Below, piece by piece: positions 21,411 through 30,129 of a DNA stretch of 64,000 bases; the stretch's first letter is position 1, and each line of letters begins with the position of its first letter. Made by a program: the position numbers and the translations under genes. Source of the DNA: Sycon ciliatum. Taxonomy: Eukaryota; Porifera; Calcarea; Leucosolenida; Sycettidae. The DNA lies in assembly GCF_964019385.1 (NCBI RefSeq), contig NC_088647.1, positions 916,085 to 980,084 on the forward strand, given 5' to 3'. The notes beneath the pieces are model-generated. The model did no database searches, had not been told where the DNA came from, and saw only the letters and a list, made by a program, of their open reading frames with translations.

Positions 21411-24400
21411 CTACGACCGCACGTCCAGTACACAAATTTTCGCGGCGGGTCGGCGAAAAACGCTACCTGATGCGGTCTTGACGTCGACAACACGGACAAC
21501 ACCATCGCGGCCTGGATGGACAGCTGAGACGACACCTTTGGGCCAGGAACCCCGTGGTGCGTTGTCATCCGCGATAATGACAATGTCGTTTACGACGAGC
21601 TGCTTCGTTTGGCGGTTCCACTTTGTGCGGCGAGCGAGAGTTGGAAGGTACTCGCGAACCCAACGGCGCCAGAACATATCTGCAAGGGCTTGCGCAACGC
21701 GCCATTGGCGCCGCAGCGAGACATCTCCTGCCTGCGCGATTCCTTGAAGAATGGCACACGAGGAACCGATCAGGAAGTGGTTCGGAGTCAAGGCCTCGTC
21801 ATCGGCGGCATCCAGACTGACATGTGTGAGAGGTCGACTGTTCACGAGTGCCTCTGCTTCTGCCAGTGCGGTCAGGAGGGTCTCCTCCTTGGGATGGCGC
21901 TCTTTGAGGATGGCGTGAAGTGCGGTCTTGATGGATCCAACGAGCCGCTCCCAGGCTCCGCCCATGTGGGGTGCCGCCGGCGGGTTGAACGACCATGTAA
22001 TGCCGTCATGAGAAAGCTGGTCCTGGATGCGAGCTTCATTCAGCTCACGAATGGCCTGGCGGAGCTCTTTGGCGGCGCCTTTGAAGTTGGTTCCGTTGTC
22101 TGAGTGGATCACCAGTGGACAGCCTCGCCTGCTGATGAATCGCCGGATGGCCATCAGCGTTGAGTCTGTGGACAGGTCGTGCGCCAGCTCCACGTGAACG
22201 GCTCGGGTGGCGAGACAAGTGAAGAGAGCGCCGTACCGCTTCTCATGTCTGCGCCCAACAGTGACAGACAGCGGGCCGAAGTAGTCCAGTCCTGTCCGTG
22301 TGAAGGGTCGCTGAAAGGCGTCAGTGCGGCACTCTGGCAGGGCCGACATGATTGGTGGCTGCGGCTTGGCACGGAGATTCTTGCAATGCTGGCACTCGCT
22401 CCAGGTGCTTCTTACCGCTGTGCGGATACCGGGTACCCAGTACTTCTGACGCAGCTCGTTCACTACGCGATCCTGTCCTTGATGTAACGACCAGACATGG
22501 TGTTGCTGTATGAGCAGCCTAGTGAAGGCGTGCTTCGGCGGGAGCAAGACAGGTTGGCGCAGGTTCTTGTTTTCAACCTTTGCGTGCCGTACGCGGCTGT
22601 CGGAGCGCATGATGCCATTGTCGTCGATGAAGGGTGTCATCTGGACCAGGCGGCTGTCCTTGTTGACTGGCTTGCCATTGCGGAGCGCGGCGAGTTCTTC
22701 TGGGAAGCCTTCCGCTTGTGCAGCTTTCCACCAAAGACTCTCCGCGGCTCGTAGCTCGGGGACTGTCAGCGACGGCTTGGCAGTGTCTCTTCCTCCGTGT
22801 CTCAGGTGGCGAGTGAAGCGTAGCACCCAGGCGGTTGCTCTTACCAGGCGACACCAGCTTGAGAAGCGCTCGATCTCTGGTAGTGCTGAGTTCAGGCTGG
22901 GTGGCTCTGAGCTGTCTTCGGCTGCTGCGTGGACGCCACTGAACGCACGCTTCAGCTCGAGATCATCCGGGTCCGGCGTACGAGTCTCCTCGGCGGGCCA
23001 GTCTGCTTCGCCTTGCCTCAAATAGTCCGGGCCGCCAAACCAGCGATCGTCCGGCTGCAAGCGCTGGGCAGAGATGCCTCTGGAGAGGTCGTCGGCTGGG
23101 TTCAGTCTTGTCGGTACCCAGTGCCACTGATCTACTTCTGTTGTGTCTGTTATTTCCGCGATCCGGTGGGCCACAAATGGTTTGAATTGCCGGGCGTCCG
23201 AGCGTATCCACAACAGCACCGTTCTGGAGTCTGTCCAGAATATGACCCGTGGAATTGAAATACGCAGCTGCTCCCGTACGGTACAGGATAGGCGCGAGGC
23301 GAGGACCGCAGCCTGGAGTTCCAGACGGGGTATCGAGGCCGGTTTCAGTGGAGCAACGCGTGCCTTCGCTGCAACTAGGGACACTGCCAGCTGAGTACCG
23401 TGGTTCGCTACTCTCAAGTACGCAGCGGCGCCGTATGCTTTCTCGCTTGCGTCAGCGAACACGTGCAGCTGGATGTCTGTAGCGACTGCAATCAACGGTG
23501 TGTAGCACCGTGGCACTTCTACGGTGGCCACCTGATCTAGCTCTGCAGCCCAATCTGTCCATCTCAGTGCAAGAGATGCAGGGAGTTCATCATCCCAGCC
23601 TATGCCAGCTCTCCACACGTCTTGGAGAAGCATGCGTGCGATGATGGAGTGGCAGGACACCAGGCCGAGTGGGTCGAATACCGACATTGTGTGTCGCAGG
23701 ACGCTTCGCTTCGTGACTGGTGCCTTTGGATCTGGCTTCGTGCCGCAGGAGAAGCCAAGAGTGTCCTTCGCAGGGTCCCATCGGAGGCCCAGGGTCTTCT
23801 CGATGGGGAGGTCGTGGCTGTGGACGTTCACGATTCTTGGTGACCTCAGATCTGATGGAAGGCTCTCGAGGACCGTCGGAGAGTTGCTCACCCAGTTACG
23901 GATCACAAACCCTCCCCCCTCGTGGACGTCCATCACCTTGCGAGTCAGTGCTACAGCTTCCTCGGTTGTTGGGGTGCTGTCGAAATAGTCGTCGACATAG
24001 TGGCACTCCTCTATGGCTGTCACGGTTCGCGCATCTCCGGAAGCCAAGTCGTGCGCATTGATGTTCTTCGCAAACTGGGCGGCGGTTGGTGAGCAGACTG
24101 CACCGAACGTCATCACGTCCATCTGGTACACATCAGCTGGTCTGCTTGCATCCATGTCGCGCCAGAGGAAGCGTTGTGCATGACGGTCTTCGGGACGCAT
24201 CTTCACCTGGTGGAACATCTCCTTGATGTCTGCACCAAAGGCAACCTCATACAGTCGGAAGTTGTACAGAACTTGTGTGATCGGCGTCAGGAGGTCGGGG
24301 CCGGTGAGGAGGAAGTCGTTTAGAGACTTTCCATGCGACTTTGCCGCGGCGTCAAACACCAGTCGCACCTTGCCTTTCTCTTTGTTGTACACAGCAAAGT

Positions 24401-27400
24401 GTGGCAGGTACCATGTCCGCTCTGGCTGGTGGGTGGCCTCCTCAGGTGACAGCTTCCGGGCATACCCCTGTTCCAAATAGCTGTCGATCTTGCTCTGGTA
24501 GCCTTGTGCAAGCGTGTCATCCTTCCGCAGGCGCCTCTCCAGCTGCTCGAGACGCTGGGCAGCCGTTGCCTTGCTCCGTGGAAGGGTGATGTTGTCCTCC
24601 CGCCAGAGAAGCCCCGTTTGCCACCGGCGTCCGGTACGCGTGGTGAGAGTGTCTAGCAGCTGGAGTGCGCGGTCGTCAGCCTTGCTGCGGATTTTCGCAG
24701 GCTTGACCCCGAGGGAGTCTAGGGCGAACGACTGCTGGACCAGGTCATGGAGGTCGCTGTCGAGACCCCAGGTGGAGAGGACCACGCCTTCATCGATTCT
24801 GCAGCGGTCGGCGATCGTTTTGCCATGAACAACCCACCCTAGCTTGGTCTGTGTAGCTACGGGTGCGTTTGGAGGGCCCTCCGCGATCACCCGTGGTGCG
24901 ATCAGGCTGTAATTATCCTGTCCGATTAGGAGTCTGGGCTTGGCACAAGACAGCGTTGGTAGTTCAAGTCCCTCCAGGTGGGGGCAGTTTTTCAGCCGTT
25001 GAGGGTTGATTGATTGTGTTGGCAGGTTGAACTTGGCATGAGTGTGGACGTTTGTCAAGGTGAAGCTGTCCTGTCTCTGCCTGCCAGCTACGCTGAATGT
25101 TACTACCTTGGAGCTGGACTCCTGGTGCTGCTTGCCATCCGTCCATGACAGCCTCAGGGGCCGCGTTGGTCCTGCAAGTCCAAGTTCCTCCGCCAGTTCG
25201 CTTTCAATCAAGGACACTGTTGAGCCTTCGTCCAGGAGTGCGTATGTATCAGCCGCTGTGTCTCCGTTTCGTACCGTGACCGGAATCACCCTCAGCAGCA
25301 CCCTTCCACTGTGTTCCGACACGTGGGTTGCCGAGGTGTATGTCGTCTCTGACATGCGTCCTAGCGGTGCTACACTTCCGCGGCCATCGCGGTGTAGTAG
25401 CGGATGGTGGGGTTTGCCACACGAGCAGGCCTTCTCCTCGCATACCCTCGCCAGATGGCCTTCGCCAAGGCAGCGGAAGCACAGCCGTCTGTCACTAACG
25501 AACTGCCGACGGGCGTTAAGTGGCTCCGCGGCTAGCTGACGGCAGCTACTTGTGGTGTGCCCAGCTTTGCTGCAGAATAGGCAATGTGGCTTACCGGCGG
25601 TGGCCTCCACGACTGTGAACATTTGGCCTGTGCGTGGAGTGGCATGAGTGACGTCACATGGGCTCGGCTGAGCGACTAGGCATGCAGCCTTGGCCCTCTG
25701 TTGAAGCCAGGCAGAGAAGGTGTCCAGGTGCGGGTCTGTGCCGGTTTTAAGCACGTACTCTCCCCACTGGATCCGAAGCCCCCCAGACAGCTTGCCAACT
25801 AGCTCCTTGACCAATTGAGGGTTGTAGAGATGGCCGGTGCACTTTGTGCTTCGCATAGTGGCCACAAGGTTGCGGCACAGGGCGCTGATTTCAATCAGTA
25901 CCTCGATGGCCTCCTCCGACTTCATGCCTCTCTGTGATTTCGTCTTCAGAATGAGATTCTGGACAATCTGGTCCGGGCGGCCGAACCTCATCCTCAAGAT
26001 GGAGATGACCTCCCCTACATTGTCGGGGAGAGTCATCATCCCCTGTACAGCTTCCTTTGCCTTTCCGCGCAGCGCCTTTTGCAGTCGTCCAAGGTTCTCC
26101 CCGTTCGAGAATCCGCACTCTCTGGTCGTGTGCTCCAGGGCGAAGATGAATGCTGGCCACTCGTCAGCATGTCCAGAGAACTGAGGCAGGTCCTTGGCAG
26201 TGGACTGCCTTGCCATGAAATGGTGGGTGGTGAGATTCATGGGGTGTGACTGCCTTGCACTTGTAGGGGTAGGACGTGTGCCATTGGGCTCGTTCCCTGA
26301 AGCCCGCTCACCTTGGACTTGGTGGTCCAGTAACAGATCCTGGATTTGACCATTGGCTTCCTCAAGCGCTGCTCCCATGTTTCTCTCCGCGCGCTCGGCG
26401 CGCTGTGCGCGCTCAGCTAGGCTAATGCGATCCGCGCTTGTCAGCTCGGATCCGTTGCCGGTCTCCCGTGATCGACGGGACGAACTTGATCGGACGCTGG
26501 CATTACTGCTGCCGCTTGACCGGTTTCTGTTTAACTTCTTCTGGAGTTCTAGCTTCTTGCGGATCAGCTTTCGTTCTACTTCTGCAAGCTCCTCCGCGGC
26601 GATACGTTCCGCTTCCGCGTCGAGTTCGTCGATTGAGCGGAGCGAGCGCCGGCTGCTGCAAGACGTTGCTGATGAAGTGGTGAGTGAACGAGCGCTCATC
26701 GACCTGCTCCCGTTTTGGTACCCTGCGCTGGCTGCAGCAAGGCCTGCATTTTCGCCGATCTGCGCGTCGTTTGTGTACTGGACACGCTTTTGGTGTGCAT
26801 GAGGCAAAAAAGGAACAGCGGGGGTCACAGAGCGCGTGTGAGTGTCATGCAAATCGGAACCTAAAAAGGACTGGCCAGCGTACGGCTGGTGAGGTGCTAA
26901 ATCTACAGCAACATGATGTGGTGCGTGTACGGGATCATTGTTTGCATGCATTTGTGAGGTGCGTGTGTGCGAGTATGAAAACGGCCTACTTGTAGAGGAA
27001 GCATTACATGTTTCAAAATTGTTTTCATGACTTTCATGAACAAACTCGTTCGTGGAACTACTAACATTAGTATTACGAACAGCAGAACAAACAGGCATAT
27101 AATTATTTGGTGTGTGGAGACCAGGACCTAACTGGTTGGTGCTTTCTCCAGCTCCACCTCGAGTGATTTCACTTAGCTCAGCCTCTTGTTCCGTCTTGAC
27201 GATGTCAGCCATCTGCGTTGACTTGCCGGCGTCGTCCTGGGCTGCCGCTGCTGCTGCTGCGTTGTCGTCGTCTCCGAATCGCGTCGGTGCACGAGACAGA
27301 CGGCCACTCCGTGTGGTGTACATAGGTTCGCTGTGGCGTCGATCCGCGACGCTCCTCAGCTCTCTGGTTGGTTCGAGTATGGCGATGCCGGACCCTCTCC

Positions 27401-27476
27401 GCAGAGAATCCGGCTCGAAGGACCAATGTTTTCGTGAGATCCTAGTGCCCCGTGGCACAACCCTCGTCACAGACAC
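21411..27476 (-). CDS. BEL/Pao gag-pol polyprotein
   Basis: This is the element's single coding region. The N-terminal half is gag-like, with a DUF1759-type core and cysteine/histidine knuckles. An aspartic protease of the Pao type follows (DEGSTVSLI). The RT has a YVDDY active-site motif. Then come an RNase H-like stretch, an H-H-C-C type integrase zinc-binding part and an integrase core (DYFGPLSV near its start). The frame begins inside the 5' LTR; the first methionine there may not be the one used. This is a mobile-element gene, not a host gene. Confidence 0.93.
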   Translation of the reverse strand: MSVTRVVPRGTRISRKHWSFEPDSLRRGSGIAILEPTRELRSVADRRHSEPMYTTRSGRLSRAPTRFGDDDNAAAAAAAQDDAGKSTQMADIVKTEQEAELSEITRGGAGESTNQLGPGLHTPNNYMPVCSAVRNTNVSSSTNEFVHESHENNFETCNASSTSRPFSYSHTRTSQMHANNDPVHAPHHVAVDLAPHQPYAGQSFLGSDLHDTHTRSVTPAVPFLPHAHQKRVQYTNDAQIGENAGLAAASAGYQNGSRSMSARSLTTSSATSCSSRRSLRSIDELDAEAERIAAEELAEVERKLIRKKLELQKKLNRNRSSGSSNASVRSSSSRRSRETGNGSELTSADRISLAERAQRAERAERNMGAALEEANGQIQDLLLDHQVQGERASGNEPNGTRPTPTSARQSHPMNLTTHHFMARQSTAKDLPQFSGHADEWPAFIFALEHTTRECGFSNGENLGRLQKALRGKAKEAVQGMMTLPDNVGEVISILRMRFGRPDQIVQNLILKTKSQRGMKSEEAIEVLIEISALCRNLVATMRSTKCTGHLYNPQLVKELVGKLSGGLRIQWGEYVLKTGTDPHLDTFSAWLQQRAKAACLVAQPSPCDVTHATPRTGQMFTVVEATAGKPHCLFCSKAGHTTSSCRQLAAEPLNARRQFVSDRRLCFRCLGEGHLARVCEEKACSCGKPHHPLLHRDGRGSVAPLGRMSETTYTSATHVSEHSGRVLLRVIPVTVRNGDTAADTYALLDEGSTVSLIESELAEELGLAGPTRPLRLSWTDGKQHQESSSKVVTFSVAGRQRQDSFTLTNVHTHAKFNLPTQSINPQRLKNCPHLEGLELPTLSCAKPRLLIGQDNYSLIAPRVIAEGPPNAPVATQTKLGWVVHGKTIADRCRIDEGVVLSTWGLDSDLHDLVQQSFALDSLGVKPAKIRSKADDRALQLLDTLTTRTGRRWQTGLLWREDNITLPRSKATAAQRLEQLERRLRKDDTLAQGYQSKIDSYLEQGYARKLSPEEATHQPERTWYLPHFAVYNKEKGKVRLVFDAAAKSHGKSLNDFLLTGPDLLTPITQVLYNFRLYEVAFGADIKEMFHQVKMRPEDRHAQRFLWRDMDASRPADVYQMDVMTFGAVCSPTAAQFAKNINAHDLASGDARTVTAIEECHYVDDYFDSTPTTEEAVALTRKVMDVHEGGGFVIRNWVSNSPTVLESLPSDLRSPRIVNVHSHDLPIEKTLGLRWDPAKDTLGFSCGTKPDPKAPVTKRSVLRHTMSVFDPLGLVSCHSIIARMLLQDVWRAGIGWDDELPASLALRWTDWAAELDQVATVEVPRCYTPLIAVATDIQLHVFADASEKAYGAAAYLRVANHGTQLAVSLVAAKARVAPLKPASIPRLELQAAVLASRLSCTVREQLRISIPRVIFWTDSRTVLLWIRSDARQFKPFVAHRIAEITDTTEVDQWHWVPTRLNPADDLSRGISAQRLQPDDRWFGGPDYLRQGEADWPAEETRTPDPDDLELKRAFSGVHAAAEDSSEPPSLNSALPEIERFSSWCRLVRATAWVLRFTRHLRHGGRDTAKPSLTVPELRAAESLWWKAAQAEGFPEELAALRNGKPVNKDSRLVQMTPFIDDNGIMRSDSRVRHAKVENKNLRQPVLLPPKHAFTRLLIQQHHVWSLHQGQDRVVNELRQKYWVPGIRTAVRSTWSECQHCKNLRAKPQPPIMSALPECRTDAFQRPFTRTGLDYFGPLSVTVGRRHEKRYGALFTCLATRAVHVELAHDLSTDSTLMAIRRFISRRGCPLVIHSDNGTNFKGAAKELRQAIRELNEARIQDQLSHDGITWSFNPPAAPHMGGAWERLVGSIKTALHAILKERHPKEETLLTALAEAEALVNSRPLTHVSLDAADDEALTPNHFLIGSSCAILQGIAQAGDVSLRRQWRVAQALADMFWRRWVREYLPTLARRTKWNRQTKQLVVNDIVIIADDNAPRGSWPKGVVSAVHPGRDGVVRVVDVKTASGSVFRRPAAKICVLDVRS

Positions 27477-27683
27477 AAGCTCCTAATTCTCTTGTTGGTT
27501 AGAAGGTGTTCTTTATTCATCCGTCCCTGTTCTCGGGAGTTGTGTGATTATAGGAAAAATAGTGTGGAAAGTGAGTCGGACATGTATGGAAAAGTGTTGT
27601 ATCGTGCTCTTTACAGTGGGTGCCCAATCGGGCAAAGCACAAACGAAAAGGGTGCCGTAAGTCAGTGCTGTCATGCAGCAACA
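27427..27683 (-). repeat. 5' LTR of the BEL/Pao element
   Basis: A 257-bp LTR with TG...CA ends. It is followed on the element's strand, after one T, by TGGTCCTTCGAGCCGGATT (complement of 27407-27425), the complement of the tRNA-Tyr 3' end including CCA. Confidence 0.92.
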
Positions 27684-27822
27684 CTGACCTTTCATACAAA
27701 CTTCCAGTCAACGTGCCCATCATGCTGGCGGTTTATACTGGGCATATAAACCTCATACAAACCCCATATAGACCACCACCATACAAACTCCTTTTTAGAG
27801 AGTGAGAATGTATGAAGGTCAG
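27684..27822. mobile_element. small inverted-repeat element beside the LTR
   Basis: It starts CTGACCTTTCATAC and ends with GTATGAAGGTCAG, an inverted repeat of about 13 bp with one extra T. CATACAAAC words recur inside. It begins at the first base after the LTR, so the BEL element probably landed at or in its edge. The family is not assigned. Confidence 0.5.
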
Positions 27823-27879
27823 CACAAGTATAATACATCCCACCACTAGTAGTCTACACTTGTACATAATTAATTATAT

Positions 27880-27912
27880 CATACAAACCTCGGCTTCGCC
27901 TCGGTTTGTATG
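27880..27912. repeat. hairpin with 10-bp arms
   Basis: The arms CATACAAACC and GGTTTGTATG enclose TCGGCTTCGCCTC, which can itself form a smaller stem. The CATACAAAC word also recurs in the element just to the left, so this may be part of the same repeat family. Confidence 0.7.
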
Positions 27913-28420
27913 TCGGTTTATATTTCACGTACAAGCGTACTGTTGGGGTCATATTGGCGTTTGTGGGATCCAAAGCTGGGGTGCGACACGCAACACACTT
28001 TGAAGTGTACAATGATGTACATGTACATTAACTTGATTAAGGTCTGGTTGCGATGGTCGATTCCGATTCGCAGAAGGATCACAACAATTATTGTCAATCC
28101 CCTAGTCCTCCCAGAAACCTCTCCGTGGCCTCCGTGTAGATCTACTCTTATCGAAGATGATAACAGTAATTCTCGCTTGAGGATAATACTGATCAATGCT
28201 GTGTGTTATACGCATTGGTATTACCCTGTGTGGAACCAGTCAGTGACACAGAACGACACTTTAGCCTGTAGGCATGCGGGTGATCCCAAGCTTACAATAC
28301 ATCTATAATCCTTGAACACCAATGCTTCTTGATTGCATAATGCTGTAGCGGGCCGCAGTCTCTCTCGGAGGCAAATGCACACGGGTCTCAGTGAACACAC
28401 TGTAACTGGCAATTGAAATG

Positions 28421-28515
28421 TACTGGCAACGAAATTAACTGACTGGCAACTAAATTAACTAACTGGAAAACTAAATTAACTGACTGGCTACTAAATTAAC
28501 TGACTGGCAATAAAA
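28421..28515. repeat. about 20-bp tandem repeat, five units
   Basis: Imperfect units of the type ACTGGCAACTAAATTAACTG lie head to tail. Confidence 0.8.
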
Positions 28516-28552
28516 GAATCGTGAGCAGCAGCTTTTATGCAAAGGCAGACTC

Positions 28553-28705
28553 CGTACGCTAATGTACGGGGATACGCTAACGTCTGGGGATACAGTACGG
28601 GGATATGCTAACGTACGGGAATACAGTAACGTACGGGGATATGCTAACGTACGGGAATACAGTAACGTACGGGAATATACTAACGTACGGGAATACGCTA
28701 TACGC
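28553..28705. repeat. about 18-bp tandem repeat, eight or so units
   Basis: Units of the type CTAACGTACGGGAATA alternate with CAGTAACGTACGGGGATA variants. On the minus strand this gives a repetitive PYVSIF/PYVTVF frame that is an artefact. Confidence 0.8.
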
Positions 28706-29055
28706 TACAATGCCATTATAAATGCTGTCGTTAGATAATACAGTTGTCCCTCCGTACCGTGTGCATAATGAAGTCACAACTGTCATATCTACAATTCACA
28801 CATGAATGGTTTTGGAGTGTGTGCCGGGTTTTGCTTACCGCAATCGAGCAGGTAGTTTTCCGGCCTCACAATGCACCAGGTCATTTGCCGCCCCCCCCCC
28901 CCCCCAAATTCTCACCCTGCTGATCGTGTATCGTACTATCGACATGACTATGACTCTGTGTACAGAGTAATCACGAGTCACGACACAACTTCACAAGTGT
29001 TGAATCCTCACACTCTCAGTGCGAAGTAAAAATGTACATGTAACACGACACCAGC

Positions 29056-29397
29056 GTGTGGTACAAGATGAACCGTGGCAGACTCGAAGAAGATGAAGCC
29101 ATCCGACAAATTCGTTTATGTGGAATCGCTTATTTGCCATTCGAAGCGTATCCTAAATCATGGTGTGCAGTCTCCACTGCATTGAAGCGTATCACTAGCG
29201 TCGATAAGAGTTACATTGCCCAAGGCGAACTAGCTAGTTCCAAAGTTGATAAGTGGTTTACCTGTTTTGGAGCCTGCGGGGCGCGCGATGGCCAGTGTGC
29301 GATCGGATATCAGCGAAAATACCAGAGAGACAGAGAGTTTCACTCATGTCATTTGGTGGCCGTGGAGGAGCACGAATTTCGTGTACGAACTCACTAA
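29056..29397 (+). other. open frame of 113 codons, not recognised
   Basis: The frame is fairly protein-like in composition (MNRGRLEEDEAIRQIRLCG near the start, several Cys and Trp residues), but I recognise no family. No splice sites or promoter were convincing. It may be chance. Confidence 0.15.
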
Positions 29398-30129
29398 CTG
29401 CATGCTATCAGACTGCACGCTGCTATGATAACACGTGTAGATGTATGACAGTTACTTGTTACCTAGCCAGCCTACGGGTGCACAGGGGAAACAAATTGCC
29501 TTATGAACATGGCGACAGTGCACTGTGGAGCAGAGGGAAGTCACAGAGTTGAGCACTAAGTGGCCACATCACACACTCAGACACAGTGACAAACCAGGAT
29601 ATGAATCATCTACTGGCTTCAAATTCGAAGACAGAAGAAGAAAACCTCTTCAGCTACTGGCGCAGTGATTTTCACCCCATGCTGACAGATGAATCATAAT
29701 AATTAACGTCTGCAGGTTTATTGCTCTGGACACTTCTCTTCAAATATTCGAAATTTTATATGATCAATTATGCACTTGGCATGATTCAAAGTATGCAGCA
29801 TGGAATTCTGCAAATTCAGCGAAGTTTAAAAAAAATTGGACTGTGCCAAAATGAATGGGATGTTTGGACTTGAAAGCGTAGCACTGGCGTGATATTTAAA
29901 TTGACAAAAGTATCGAGACTCAAAAGTAACAAGAAAATGGTATCGGGTCAATACCATCTAACTTCTCTATTGGAGGATTAAGGTTCATAGTACTCTCTGA
30001 AAATAGTCTGGTTGAAACAAAACAATCATCTTTCTTTGTTCATCAAAAACGAATACAGATCACAAATATGTTTTGCATGGTTGGGCATCTGCGTACTTGA
30101 AAAAAGGATTCATATCGCACTACATGACA
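29398..30129. other. 3' flank of the ankyrin gene, no gene seen
   Basis: This lies downstream of the minus-strand ankyrin gene. A possible polyadenylation signal on that strand (AATAAA) is complement(29717..29722), about 410 bp past the stop. Nothing else is recognised. Confidence 0.4.

Larger units (their letters stand above)
20924..27683 (-). mobile_element. BEL/Pao LTR retrotransposon
   Basis: The element reads on the minus strand: 5' LTR 27427-27683, a primer site for tRNA-Tyr (27407-27425), one long gag-pol region, a purine tract (about 21181-21192) and a 3' LTR at 20924-21180. The parts are in the order gag, protease, RT, RNase H, integrase, which is the BEL/Pao family layout. The two LTRs look identical, so the insertion is recent on an evolutionary scale, and the element looks whole. 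No envelope-like frame is present. The right flank lies directly against a small inverted-repeat element (27684). Confidence 0.93.
27823..29055. other. non-coding stretch with hairpin and minisatellites
   Basis: No gene is seen. A hairpin lies at 27880-27912, an ACATGT tract near 28018, two minisatellites at 28421-28705 and a poly-C tract near 28890-28907. Confidence 0.45.

Noticed and set aside
29056-29397. Possible host gene
   Set aside because: No recognisable family and no splice context; listed only as an unrecognised frame with low confidence.
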